A stretch of DNA of 64,000 nt from Drosophila persimilis (GCF_003286085.1 NW_020825543.1:1-64000); one strand, 5' to 3'; shown: positions 11,612-22,860, counted from the first letter of the stretch. The notes: generated from the sequence alone by a model not told the origin. A program made the numbers and translations.

Positions 11612-12538
11612 GTCCCCTTCAGCGCCTAATGCTCAAAGACTATAAGAGCTAGAGCAACGATGTTTTGGATCCAGACTTCTGTGATATGTCACTGCTCCAA
11701 AAATATTTCAAAACTTTGCCCCTCCCACTTCCGCCCCCACAAAGGGCGAAAATCTGTGGCATCCACAATTTTAAAGATACGAGAAAACCAAAAACGCAGA
11801 ATCGTAGAGAATGACCATATCTTTTAGACTGCAGAATCTGAATTGGATCGTATTATTATTATAGTCAGCATCAAGAAAACAATTTCATTTTTTCTCGCCC
11901 TGTCTCTCTCTAACACACACGTAGCATAGGCGGCTTTGCTTAGAGTAAAACATTAGCGCCTAGATCTCAGAGACTATAAAAGCTAGAGCAACCAAATTTG
12001 GTATCCACACTCCTAATATATCGGACCGAGACGAGTTTGTTTCAAAATTTCGCCACACCCCCTTCCGCCCCCGCAAAGGATGCAGATCTGGGGATATTCA
12101 TAAATCTCAGAGACTATTAAGGCTAGAGTAACCAAATTTGGTATCCGCACTCCTGTTAGATCTCACTATAAAACGTATATATCAAAACTTCGCCCCACCC
12201 CCTTCCGCCCACACAAAGGACGAAAATCTGTTGCATCCACAATATTGCAAATTCGAGTAAACTAAAAACGCAGAATCATAGAGAATGACCATATCTATCC
12301 GGTTGCCGAATCTGGATCAGATCGGATCATTTTTGTAGCCAAAAGCAAGAAATCAATTTTTAGTGACTACGCAGCGCCCGACGTCACGCTCAGACTGATT
12401 TTCTGTCTCTCTCGCACGCACTCTTTGTCGTGTCGTTTAATATTAGCGGCGTCTGCCGGAGGAGAGCCATACTGACTTAGTATCGGGTATAACTGTAGAG
12501 TTGCGGTGTCCGCAGCAACTCACAACGTTCCCCCTCGT
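11612..12538 (+). mobile_element. HINE D3, forward part (5' end missing), subfamily A
   Basis: It begins at 'cgtccccttcagcgcc', just after the microsatellite core, and runs to the 3' CTCGT end. The 5' terminus and most of the GTCY tract are absent. Its 3' end abuts a copia LTR read on the minus strand. Confidence 0.88.
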
Positions 12539-12732
12539 TTTCTTTAAAGATTATTTATGTATTTCTTGATTACTTTTTGCTGCAACACCGGTCCACACAC
12601 TTGAGATCACAAAAGAAGAGAGAGAGTCGACACTTCAAGTGTGACCAGACTAACTCATAATAATAATACCTAACATATCGATAATATTATTTAATGTTAT
12701 TATTTGAATGTGGGAATAGGCGTATTCCAACA
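12539..12732 (-). repeat. Truncated copia 3' LTR
   Basis: On the minus strand the LTR begins TGTTGGAATACGCC directly after a polypurine tract (gaggggggcg), as expected for a copia 3' LTR, and is cut by HINE D3 after 194 bp. The same truncated LTR occurs at 35257-35450 and 62195-62388. Confidence 0.82.
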
Positions 12733-13069
12733 CGCCCCCCTCAAAAATAACATTAATTATCAAAATCATAAAAATAAAAAATATAAAAAAGTTTTCATCA
12801 TTAAATCAAAAAGGTACCATTCAATTGTTATTCTAATGTGGTTGGTGTGCATTCTGGGAAGTGTTATGTGATCTAGCATTTGCGTCTAAGGATACGGGGA
12901 AAACCCAGAAAAACCCGATCAGATCACTTTCAAATTAGATTAACATAAAATTAAATTACTTTAACAATTCATTGGTTCTTTTGGTTCAAATCAAAAAAAA
13001 AATTAAATATGAATTAATGTAATAAATTCGTTAATAAAGCTTCATGTTCATGTTTTCATTAAATTGGAA
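12733..13069 (-). other. copia 3' untranslated region and polypurine tract
   Basis: AT-rich sequence between the pol stop codon and the 3' LTR, with the G-rich polypurine tract at about 12733-12742. I see no coding sequence. It matches 34919-35256. Confidence 0.75.
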
Positions 13070-14046
13070 TCATTCTTCTTGTAGTAGTCCTAATTTGTTC
13101 CGCAGTTCCGCAAATCTTCCAGCAGGTAGTGGCTTCGTGAAGATGTCAGCAAATTGGTTGTCTGTATTAATATACTCAAGAGAAATCTCATTAGTTTCTA
13201 TCTGTTCTCTTGAAAAATGATATTTTATATCAATATGCTTTGCTCTTTTATGACATGAGGGATTATTTGCAATGCTAATACAGCCTTGGTTGTCTTCATA
13301 AATTTTAATGGGTCTGTCGAGTTTAAGATTAATACTATTTAGAAGAGACTTTAGCCATAAAGCTTCTCTTACAGCTTCAAATAGGGCCATATATTCAGCT
13401 TCAGTTGATGAAGCTGCCACTGAATTCTGTCTTTTTGTATTCCAACAAATTAAATTGGAATCGAACATTTTAAACAAATAACCCGTTGTACTTTTTCTAT
13501 CAATCTCATTACTACCCCAATCGGAGTCTACATAGCCAACTAATGTATTTTCAAATGATGTATTCTTTTTAAATATAAGCTTCATATCAATAGTTCCCTT
13601 TAAATATCTAATAACCCTTTTTAAACATTGCCATAACTCAGCATTGTTCTTGCTACTATATCTACTCAAGATATTTACAGCGGTAGCTAAATCTGGTCGT
13701 GTACACAGCATTATGTACATTAAACAGCCAATAAGGTTACGACATGGAGCATTGCAGTCTTCATCTGAGTTAAGTAACTCATAATTTAGTTTATTTAGTA
13801 ATGGAGTACTGACTGAATTGCAACTATCCATGTTAAATTTATTTAAAATTCTTTTTACATATGCAGCTTGACTCAAATATATTTTGTCTTCAAACATTTC
13901 TACTCTGATACCGATAAAATGTTTTATCTCATTTAAGTCAGTCATTCTAAATCTTTCGCTTAAATAATTTTTGAAATTATTCATTCTATCCATATCCCTT
14001 GTCGCTATTACTACATCATCAACTTATAATAATACATATATGTTTT
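13070..14046 (-). pseudogene. copia reverse transcriptase/RNase H, 3' part of pol
   Basis: An open frame of 307 codons covers the reverse transcriptase palm C-terminal part (DLNEIKHFIGI, RNLIGCLMYIMLCTRPDL) and a complete-looking RNase H (GYVDSDWG, SSTEAEYMAL, YEDNQGCISIA, KHIDIKYH). It ends with the NKLGLLQEE C-terminus of copia. Just upstream, where YVDD should be, tat has become a TAA stop (near 14020). HINE D4 then interrupts the gene. Unlike the plus-strand copies, it keeps the RYLKGTIDM segment open. Confidence 0.88.
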
Positions 14047-15151
14047 TATACCCGATACTCAAAATGAGTATTGGGGTATATTAGATTTGTGGTAAAAGTG
14101 GATGTGTGTAACGTCCAGAAGGAATCGTTTCCGACCCCATAAAGTATATATATTCTTGATCAGCATCAATAGCCAAGTCGATTGAGCCATGTCTGTCTGT
14201 CCGTCCGTCCGTCTGTCCGTCTGTCCGTCCCCTTCAGCGCCTAATGCTCAAAGACTATAAGAGCTAGAGCAACGATGTTTTGGATCCAGACTTATGTGAT
14301 ATGTCACTGCTCCAAAAATATTTCAAAGCTTTGCCCCGCCCACTTCCGCCCCCACAAAGGGCGAAAATCTGTGGCATCCACAATTTCGACGATACGAGAA
14401 AACTAAAAACGCAGAATCGTAGAAGATGACTATATCTCCTAGAGTGCAAAATCTGAACCAGATCGTATAATTATTACAGCCAGAATCACGAAAACAATTT
14501 CACTCTTTCTCGCTCTGTCTCACTCTAACACACAGGTTTCATGGTCGGTTTTGCCAATTGCAAAATATGAGTTCAAGGATCTCAGAACCTATAAATGCCA
14601 GAGCAACCAAATTTGGTATCCACACTCCTGTGATATCGGACCTTGACCGTTTCCTGTCCAAATTTCGCCACACCCCCTTCCGCCCCCGCAAAGGACGAAA
14701 ATCTGAGGCAACCACAAATCTCAGAGACTATTAAGGCTAGAGTAACCAAATTTGGTGCACACACTCCTTTAAGATGTCACTATAAAACGTATATCTCAGA
14801 ATTTCGCCCCACCCCCATCCGCCCCCACAAAGGACGAAAATCTGTTGCATCCACAATATTGCAGATTTGAGAAAACTAAAAACGCAGAATCATAGATAAT
14901 GACCATATCTATTAGATTGCTGAATTTGGATCAGATCGGATCGTTTTTGTAGCCAAAAGCAAGAATTCAATTTGCAGTGGCTACGCAGCGCCCGACGTCA
15001 CGCTCAGACTGATTTTCTGTCTCTCTCGCACGCACTCTTTGTCGTGTCGTTTAATATTAGCGGCGCTGCCGGAGGAGAGCCATACTGACTTAGTATCGGG
15101 TATAACCGTAGAGTTGCGGTGTCCGCAGCAACTCACAACGTTCCCCCTCGT
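14047..15151 (+). mobile_element. HINE D4, full length, subfamily B
   Basis: Both termini are present. This is a clean insertion in copia pol between 'catatatgttt' and 'ctttatgtcacc', and the two flanks rejoin to the uninterrupted copia seen at 26320. It retains the internal segment deleted in D2, D11 and D15. Its last 241 bp are part of the 566-bp tandem duplication. Confidence 0.9.
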
Positions 15152-15476
15152 TCTTTATGTCACCTCTATCAAGAATATATATGCAACGATCCACGGGAGA
15201 GTTTACAAAATCGAATTCTTTCAATGCTTGCTCAAATACTTGAAACCAGCATCTAGCTGCTTGTTTGAGCCCATAAATGGCTTTGTTCAGTTTGCATACA
15301 TGCCCAGCGCCGCATAATACGCCCTGAGGAGGCCGCATATATATCTCCTCACTTAATGTACCATTGAGGAAAGCTGTTTTAACATCCATCTGATGGACTT
15401 TCAAATGATAGTACGAACCTAAAACTGGCAATTCTAGCAACGGGAGCAAATGTTTCTTCATAGTCTACTTGGTACT
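15152..15476 (-). pseudogene. copia reverse transcriptase N-terminal fragment (first duplicate)
   Basis: It encodes [16 protein letters not shown], then IYGLKQAARCW and VDRCIYILDRGDIK, on the minus strand. On one side it ends at HINE D4 and on the other at the duplication join. The same sequence recurs at 15718-16042, so one reverse transcriptase segment is present twice in a row. Confidence 0.85.
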
Positions 15477-15717
15477 ATTAGATTGCTGAATTTGGATCAG
15501 ATCGGATCGTTTTTGTAGCCAAAAGCAAGAATTCAATTTGCAGTGGCTACGCAGCGCCCGACGTCACGCTCAGACTGATTTTCTGTCTCTCTCGCACGCA
15601 CTCTTTGTCGTGTCGTTTAATATTAGCGGCGCTGCCGGAGGAGAGCCATACTGACTTAGTATCGGGTATAACCGTAGAGTTGCGGTGTCCGCAGCAACTC
15701 ACAACGTTCCCCCTCGT
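15477..15717 (+). mobile_element. HINE 3' end created by the 566-bp duplication
   Basis: This is the duplicated last 241 bp of D4, ending CTCGT at 15717. It has no 5' end of its own and arose by tandem duplication, not by insertion. Confidence 0.88.
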
Positions 15718-17192
15718 TCTTTATGTCACCTCTATCAAGAATATATATGCAACGATCCACGGGAGAGTTTACAAAATCGAATTCTTTCAATGCTTGCTCA
15801 AATACTTGAAACCAGCATCTAGCTGCTTGTTTGAGCCCATAAATGGCTTTGTTCAGTTTGCATACATGCCCAGCGCCGCATAATACGCCCTGAGGAGGCC
15901 GCATATATATCTCCTCACTTAATGTACCATTGAGGAAAGCTGTTTTAACATCCATCTGATGGACTTTCAAATGATAGTACGAACCTAAAACTGGCAATTC
16001 TAGCAACGGGAGCAAATGTTTCTTCATAGTCTACTTGGTACTTTTGAGTAAATCCTCTTGCAACCAGTCTAGCTTTGTATTTTATTGGGACTCCTAGTTC
16101 ATTATATTTAATGGAAAATACCCATCTACTGTCTACAATATTTTTGTTTTCTGGCTTCTTTATAATTGTCCAGGTGTTATTAATTTCATGGGCATTTAAC
16201 TCTGTATTTATTGCCTCCTCCCAATCAGATTTATCATTCCTAAAATTTATTTCATCAAAAGAATTTGGAACTTCATCAAACATTATATGGGCATTTAATA
16301 TAAATTTGTTAAAGCTTTTATCATGTTCTTTATAAGACACCTTCGGCTTAGACTTTAACCTCTCACTTTTTCTACTAATTATATTAGTATCCTTATTTTC
16401 TTCACGACAATTATCTGGCTGATCAGCTTTTTCACAATCCTTACTCTCATTCGGGATATATAATTCCTTACTATCATTCAGGAAATCAGTTTTTCTTTTC
16501 CTACTTTCATTCGGAAAATTCAGCTTTTCGCATTCCTTACTTTCATTCAGGATTTCACATTCCGTACTATCATTCGGGAGATAAAACTGATCAGATTCCT
16601 TACTCTCATTCAGGAATTCTTGTTGACTTCTTTCCTTACTCTCTTTCGGGAAATCTGTTTCAAATTTTACTTCTCTAGAATAAAGCATATTAGTCTCGTC
16701 TACGACAACATCTCTTGCAACAATAACTTTTCCTTTAATGACATCCCACAATTTGAGTCCATTTTGTTCATACCCTATCAAGATAGCTTTGAATGATTTT
16801 TCATCAAATTTACCTTTTTTAATTTTCTTGTGCACATACACGGTTGAACCGAACACTCTTAAAAATTTTAAATGGGGCTTTCTATTGTGCCACAGCTCAT
16901 ATGGGGTCATTTTACAATCACCAAGTGCTTTGCTTGGAATTCTGTTGATTAGATATGTTGCAGTTAGCACAGCTTCACCCCAAAAACTTTTGTCTAATTT
17001 TGCACCATTTACCATAGCACGAGCTTTCTCTGTAATGGTTCTTATCATTCGCTCCGAAACACCATTCAACTGAGGTGTATGTGGCACTGTCAAATGATAA
17101 CTTATTCCTTTATTAACGCAGAACTCACGAATTTCATTCGACAAGTATTCTCTACCGTTGTCAATGTACAAATTGACAATCTTGAAATTAAA
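15718..17192 (-). pseudogene. copia integrase-linker-reverse transcriptase fragment
   Basis: The minus-strand frame ends at 15945 and encodes [17 protein letters not shown] (integrase catalytic Asp region), [17 protein letters not shown] (catalytic Glu region), [10 protein letters not shown], the NESKE repeats and the reverse transcriptase entry ([32 protein letters not shown]). It then runs out of frame at FESPSDGC. The correct frame resumes with YHLKVHQMD, so about 16-17 bases are missing between two 'tatca' motifs. That same lesion is in every copia copy here that spans the site. The frame's apparent first residues, upstream of NFKIV, are HINE D5 sequence. Confidence 0.88.
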
Positions 17193-18331
17193 ACGAGGGG
17201 GAACGTTGTGAGTTGCTGCGGACACCGCAACTCTACAGTTATACCCGATACTAAGTCAGTATGGCTCTCCTCCGGCAGACGCCGCTAATATTAAACGACA
17301 CGACAAAGAGTGCGTGCGAGAGAGACAGAAAATCAGTCTGAGCGTGACGTCGGGCGCTGCGTAGCCACTAAAAATTGATTTCTTGCTTTTGGCTACAAAA
17401 ATGATCCGATCTGATCCAGATTCAGCAATCTGATAGATATGGTCATTATCTATGATTCTGCGTTTTTAGTTTTCTCGAATCTGCAATATTGTGGATGCAA
17501 CAGATTTTCGTCCTTTGTGTGGGCGGAAGCGGGTGGGGCGAAATTTTGAGATATACGTTTTATAGTGAGATCTAACAGAAGTGCGAATACCAAATTTGGT
17601 TACTCTAGCTTTAATAGTCTCTGAGATTTGTGAATATCCCCAGATTTGCATTCTTTGCGGGGGCGGAAGGGGGTGTGGCGAAATTTTGAAACAAACTCGT
17701 CTCGGTCCGATATATTAGGAGTGTGTATACCAAATTTGGTTGCTCTAGCTTTTATAGTCTCTGAGATCTAGGCGCTAATGTTTTACTCTAAGCAAAGCCG
17801 CCTATGCTACGTGTGTGTTAGAGAGAGACAGGGCGAGAAAAAATGAAATTGTTTTCTTGATGCTGACTATAATAATAATACGATCCAATTCAGATTCTGC
17901 AGTCTAAAAGATATGGTCATTCTCTACGATTCTGCGTTTTTGGTTTTCTTGTATCTTTAAAATTGTGGATGCCACAGATTTTCGCCCTTTGTGGGGGCGG
18001 AAGTGGGCGGGGCAAAGTTTTGAAATATTTTTGTAGCAGTGACATATAACATAAGTCTGGATCCAAAACATCGTTGCTCTGGCTCTTATAGTCTTTGAGC
18101 ATTAGGAGCTGAAGGGGACGGACAGACGGACGGACGGACAGACGGACAGACGGACGGACGCACAGACGGACAGACGGACAGACAGACATGGCTCAATCGA
18201 CTCGGCTATTGATGCTGATCAAGAATATATATACTTTATGGGGTCGGAAACGATTCCTTCTGGACGTTACACACATCCACTTTTACCACAAATCTAATAT
18301 ACCCCAATACTCATTTTGAGTATCGGGTATA
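17193..18331 (-). mobile_element. HINE D5, full length, reverse orientation, subfamily A
   Basis: It starts with ACGAGGGGG and the hairpin, carries the GACR tract at about 18115-18185, and ends with the GAGTATCGGGTATA terminus. It is inserted between copia SEAH and NFKIV. It forms an inverted pair with D6 across a 470-bp copia fragment. Confidence 0.92.
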
Positions 18332-18801
18332 ATGAGCCTCGCTCTTTGCTACAAAATCTTTAAATACATTGAATACATCTGATTTATATTTTAACAAATA
18401 GGTTACACAATAATGTGTAAATTGATCTACGAAGATCACAAAATAATTTTTATCGTCTAGTGTAACTGGTTTAATGGGGCCACATACATCTGAATGTATT
18501 ACAAACAAGGGTCGTTTTATATAACTTTTATCTTTAGATTGCTTAAATGGCAACCTAGCCTGTTTCCCATTTAAACATGACTCACAAACTTCATCTGATA
18601 TTTTTAAATTAACAAGAAGATTACTGTCATTAAATAAATTATTATTCTTTATTTCAAGCAATTTTGCATTGCTTATATGCCCCAACCTCTCATGCCATAA
18701 TCGATAATTATTTTTGTTCCTAGCATCTACACTGTATGCTTGGAATTGGACTACAGGTATATCCAACATACCTGTATGTTTAACAACAATTACTCCATTT
18801 T
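18332..18801 (-). pseudogene. copia integrase N-terminal (zinc-binding) fragment
   Basis: 470 bp encode NGVIVVKHTGML, then YRLWHERLGHISNAKLLEI and CESCLNGKQARLPF (the integrase HHCC module), and LFVIHSDVCGPI, where the first catalytic Asp lies. It ends at KDFVAKSEAH. It is exactly the piece between the gag/protease copies (ending at 11329) and the integrase copies (starting at 19901). HINE ends bound it on both sides. Confidence 0.88.
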
Positions 18802-19900
18802 TATACCCGATACTCAAAATGAGTATTGGGGTATATTAGATTTGTGGTAAAAGTGGATGTGTGTAACGTCCAGAAGGAATCGTTTCCGACCCCATAAAGT
18901 ATATATATTCTTGATCAGCATCAATAGCCGAGTCGATTGAGCCATGTCTGTCTGTCCGTCCGTCCGTCTGTCCGTCCCCTTCAGCGCCTAATGCTCAAAG
19001 ACTATAAGAGCTAGAGCAACGATGTTTTGGATCCAGACTTCTGTGATATGTCACTGCTCCAAAAATATTTCAAAACTTTGCCCCGCCCACTTCCGCTCCC
19101 ACAAAGGGCGAAAATCTGTGGCATCCACAATTTTAAAGATACGAGAAAACCAAAAACGCAGAATCGTAGAGAATGACGATATCTTTTAGACTGCGGAATC
19201 TGAATTGGATCGTATTATTATTATAGCCAGCATCAAGAAAACAATTTCATTTTTTCTCGCCCTGTCTCTCTCTAACACACAAGTAGCATAGGCGGCTTTG
19301 CTTAGAGTAAAACATTAGCGCCTAGATCTCAGAGACTATAAAAGCTAGAGCAACCAAATTTGGTATCCACACTCCTAATATATCGGACCGAGACGAGTTT
19401 GTTTCAAAATTTCGCCACACCCCCTTCCGCCCCCGCAAAGAATGCAGATCTGGGGATATTCATAAATCTCAGAGACTATTAAGGCTAGAGTAACCAAATT
19501 TGGTATCCGCACTCCTGTTAGATCTCACTATAAAACGTATATCTCAAAACTTCGCCCCACCCCCTTCCGCCCACACAAAGGACGAAAATCTGTTGCATCC
19601 ACAATATTGCAGATTCGAGAAAACTAAAAACGCAGAATCATAGATAATGACCATATCTATCAGATTGCTTAATCTGGATCAGATCGGATCATTTTTGTAG
19701 CCAAAAGCAAGAAATCAATTTTTAGTGGCTACGCAGCGCCCGACGTCACGCTCAGACTGATTTTCTGTCTCTCTCGCACGCACTCTTTGTCGTGTCGTTT
19801 AATATTAGCGGCGTCTGCCGGAGGAGAGCCATACTGACTTAGTATCGGGTATAACTGTAGAGTTGCGGTGTCCGCAGCAACTCACAACGTTCCCCCTCGT
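18802..19900 (+). mobile_element. HINE D6, full length, forward, subfamily A
   Basis: Its left flank is copia on the minus strand at the protease/integrase junction, and its right flank is copia on the plus strand at NFKIV. The two flanks do not rejoin into uninterrupted copia, so this HINE marks a recombination or template-switch junction and not a simple insertion. Confidence 0.9.
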
Positions 19901-20895
19901 TTTAATTTCAAGATTGTCAATTTGTACATTGACAACGGTAGAGAATACTTGTCGAATGAAATGCGTGAGTTCTGCGTTAATAAAGGAATAAGTTATCATT
20001 TGACAGTGCCACATACACCTCAGTTGAATGGTGTTTCGGAGCGAATGATAAGAACCATTACAGAGAAAGCTCGTGCTATGGTAAATGGTGCAAAATTAGA
20101 CAAAAGTTTTTGGGGTGAAGCTGTGCTAACTGCAACATATCTAATCAACAGAATTCCAAGCAAAGCACTTGGTGATTGTAAAATGACCTTATATGAGCTG
20201 TGGCACAATAGAAAGCCCAATTTAAAATTTTTAAGAGTGTTCGGTTCAACCGTGTATGTGCACAACAAAATTAAAAAAGGTAAATTTGATGAAAAATCAT
20301 TCAAAGCTATCTTGATAGGGTATGAACAAAATGGACTCAAATTGTGGGATGTCATTAAAGGAAAAGTTATTGTTGCAAGAGATGTTGTCGTAGACGAGAC
20401 TAATATGCTTTATTCTAGAGAAGTAAAATTTGAAACAGATTTCCCGAAAGAGAGTAAGGAAAGAAGTCAACAAGAATTCCTGAATGAGAGTAAGGAATCT
20501 GATCAGTTTTATCTCCCGAATGATAGTACGGAATGTGAAATCCTGAATGAAAGTAAGGAATGCGAAAAGCTGAATTTTCCGAATGAAAGTAGGAAAAGAA
20601 AAACTGATTTCCTGAATGATAGTAAGGAATTATATATCCCGAATGAGAGTAAGGATTGTGAAAAAGCTGATCAGCCAGATAATTGTCGTGAAGAAAATAA
20701 GGATACTAATATAATTAGTAGAAAAAGTGAGAGGTTAAAGTCTAAGCCGAAGGTGTCTTATAAAGAACATGATAAAAGCTTTAACAAATTTATATTAAAT
20801 GCCCATATAATGTTTGATGAAGTTCCAAATTCTTTTGATGAAATAAATTTTAGGAATGATAAATCTGATTGGGAGGAGGCAATAAATACAGAGTT
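19901..20895 (+). pseudogene. copia integrase and linker, left part of a split copia copy
   Basis: It reads [44 protein letters not shown] and the NESKE linker through DWEEAINTE. There the Ty1/copia element (20896-25842) interrupts it. The open frame appears to start in HINE D6 at a GTG (19868) and to end inside the inserted LTR (21145). Neither end is a genuine copia boundary. The same copia copy resumes at 25843. Confidence 0.88.
20891..20895. repeat. Target-site duplication GAGTT, left
   Basis: GAGTT at 20891-20895 is repeated at 25843-25847, flanking the Ty1/copia insertion. The uninterrupted site 'cagagttaaatg' is visible at 41361. Confidence 0.9.
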
Positions 20896-21099
20896 TGTTA
20901 AAGTTATTTTATTTGTAAGACAGCAGAATATCAGTATACAGAATTATATGTGCTTCCGAGTAACATACGCAAGAGAGAGACACCGAAAAGGGAACATCGA
21001 TATACAGAACATCGATATGAGAACATCGATATGCAGCAGGGCACATGCGCAGTGTTGTTACAGATCAATATCTAATTATCGTGGCGGTCACTTTGAACA
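20896..21099 (-). repeat. 3' LTR of the Ty1/copia element
   Basis: 204 bp with TG...CA ends. It contains a short run of 'aacatcgatat' repeats at about 20990-21035. On the element strand it is preceded by a purine-rich GAGGAGGAG tract at 21100-21108. Confidence 0.9.
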
Positions 21100-21171
21100 C
21101 TCCTCCTCAACACAACGCATGTTTACAAACTTTAAATATACTTAACTAATATTCAATAACATGTCAAGCAC

Positions 21172-22860
21172 TTATAAACGATCTTTTAAACCAAATGCGA
21201 ATACAAATTTATGGTGCTTAACCTTGGCTAAGTTCTTTGTGAGGACATCTGCTATCATCTCATCGGTTGGCAGATATGCAATGTTGACTTCACCTCTCTT
21301 GAGAACCTCTCGAATATGATGTATCTTGACGTCGATGTGCTTTGTACGTGCATGAAACATGGGGTTTCTAGCAAGCTGCTGTGCTCCAATGTTGTCGCCG
21401 TACATCTGAATAGCTGACTCCTTGGATATCAGCTTTAAGTCAATCAGTAGGCTGCGAAAGTATATCGCCTCTTTTGCTGCAGATGATAAGGCTATGTACT
21501 CTGCCTCCGTGGAACTGAGGGCAACCGTCGATTGCTTTCTTGACTGCCAAGAAACCGCTCCTCCTGCCAACATGCATACATAGCCAGTGAATGACTTTCG
21601 GTTCGTCATATCACTTGCCCAATCTGCATCAACAAAACACTCAATTGCCTTTCCTTGCTTTGTGTAGCATATCTCCCAGTCGATAGTTTTTGCCAAATAT
21701 CGAAGGATGTGCTTGGCTGCCGCTTCATGCTCGGAATGAGGATCCTTGTTACGTTGTGCTAATTTGTTCACCGAATGCGCAATGTCTGGACGAGTCATAA
21801 CAGCAAGATAAGATAACTCTCCAATTAGCTTTTGGAACGATGTGATGTCGACCCTGCGGCAATCCTCTTTGTTGCATGCCACCTGGTAACCAGCTTCAAG
21901 AGGCGTGGACGTCTGTCGACAATCTTTCAAATTGTACTGTTCGAGCAACTCTCTAATATATTTCCGTTGGCTGATTGAAATCGCACCCGTACTGCCTTCA
22001 CGTTTCACCTCAATACCTAAAAAGTATTGCATAGGCCCGATGTCAACCACATCAAATTCTGCTGCGATCTTTATCTTGATATCAGATATATCATCTAGGT
22101 CCTTACACGCCAAAATAATGTCATCTACGTAGACAGCTATTAGACACATATTTTTACCTGGCTTACGATACAGACAGGGTTCGTTGACAGTTGGTATAAA
22201 ACCAATGCGTCTCAGCGTTGCATCCAACGTAGAGTTCCACACTCTTCCTGATTGTTTTAGGCCATATATACTTTTGTGAAGCCTCAAAACGTGATTTGGG
22301 TGAACTTCGCTGATGAAGCCCTCAGGTTGTCTCATAAAAACCTCATCTTCCAATTCGCCGTTGAGATACGCCGTGACAACATCCATTTGATGTAGGTGGA
22401 GACCATGTTCGACTGCAAGTGCAATTATCAACCTGATAGTTGCGTGGCGTACAACTGGTGCAAATGTTTCCTTGTAGTCGATCCCGTAGCGTTGGCTACA
22501 ACCTTTCGCCACCAGACGTGATTTGAGCCTGTTCACGCTTCCATCCGGATTGGACTTAACTGCGTAAACCCATCTGCATCCAATGGACTTTTTCCCGCTA
22601 GGAAATTTAGTAAGCGACCACGTGCCGTTCTTCACGAGAGATTCGTACTCGTCCTTCATTGATGCTTTCCATATCTCGCCTTCAGTAGACCGTTCAGCTT
22701 GTGCGTAGTTTTGTGGAACTTGTACGTCTGCTGCCAGTATCGCATTGAGCATATGATACTGCTTCCTTGGTCGTCCTGGTTTGCCCGTCCGTACTATGGT
22801 TGGGCGTCCTGGTTCTCTTATTGGTTCTGGAATTACAAGAATGTCATTACTAGACCTAAT
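21172..22860 (-). CDS. Ty1/copia element reverse transcriptase-RNase H
   Basis: The frame is open from just after the in-frame stop near 22861 to 21172. It encodes WKASMKDEYESLVKNGTW and CRWVYAVKSN (reverse transcriptase entry), TFAPVVRHATIRL, HQMDVVTAYLNGELEDEVFM (first catalytic Asp) and YGLKQSGRVW. YVDD is at 22120-22131, followed by LIGELSYLAVMTRPDI. RNase H follows with FVDADWASD, SSTEAEYIALSSA, YGDNIGAQQLA and KHIDVKIHHIRE. All catalytic residues I can place are present. In life it would be the C-terminal part of one Gag-Pol polyprotein that acts in cytoplasmic virus-like particles. Confidence 0.88.
   Translation of the reverse strand: MRSSNDILVIPEPIREPGRPTIVRTGKPGRPRKQYHMLNAILAADVQVPQNYAQAERSTEGEIWKASMKDEYESLVKNGTWSLTKFPSGKKSIGCRWVYAVKSNPDGSVNRLKSRLVAKGCSQRYGIDYKETFAPVVRHATIRLIIALAVEHGLHLHQMDVVTAYLNGELEDEVFMRQPEGFISEVHPNHVLRLHKSIYGLKQSGRVWNSTLDATLRRIGFIPTVNEPCLYRKPGKNMCLIAVYVDDIILACKDLDDISDIKIKIAAEFDVVDIGPMQYFLGIEVKREGSTGAISISQRKYIRELLEQYNLKDCRQTSTPLEAGYQVACNKEDCRRVDITSFQKLIGELSYLAVMTRPDIAHSVNKLAQRNKDPHSEHEAAAKHILRYLAKTIDWEICYTKQGKAIECFVDADWASDMTNRKSFTGYVCMLAGGAVSWQSRKQSTVALSSTEAEYIALSSAAKEAIYFRSLLIDLKLISKESAIQMYGDNIGAQQLARNPMFHARTKHIDVKIHHIREVLKRGEVNIAYLPTDEMIADVLTKNLAKVKHHKFVFAFGLKDRL

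Larger units (their letters stand above)
14911..16042. repeat. 566-bp exact tandem duplication (14911-15476 and 15477-16042)
   Basis: The unit contains the last 241 bp of HINE D4 and 325 bp of adjoining copia reverse transcriptase. The two copies look identical throughout, and the reading frames in both are displaced by exactly 566. The join is 'ggtact|attagattgc', with only CT shared between the two break sites. Confidence 0.92.

Noticed and set aside
15039-15317. 92-codon plus-strand frame duplicated at 15605-15883
   Set aside because: It is a shadow frame across HINE 3' end and antisense copia. The duplication is fully explained by the 566-bp tandem repeat.
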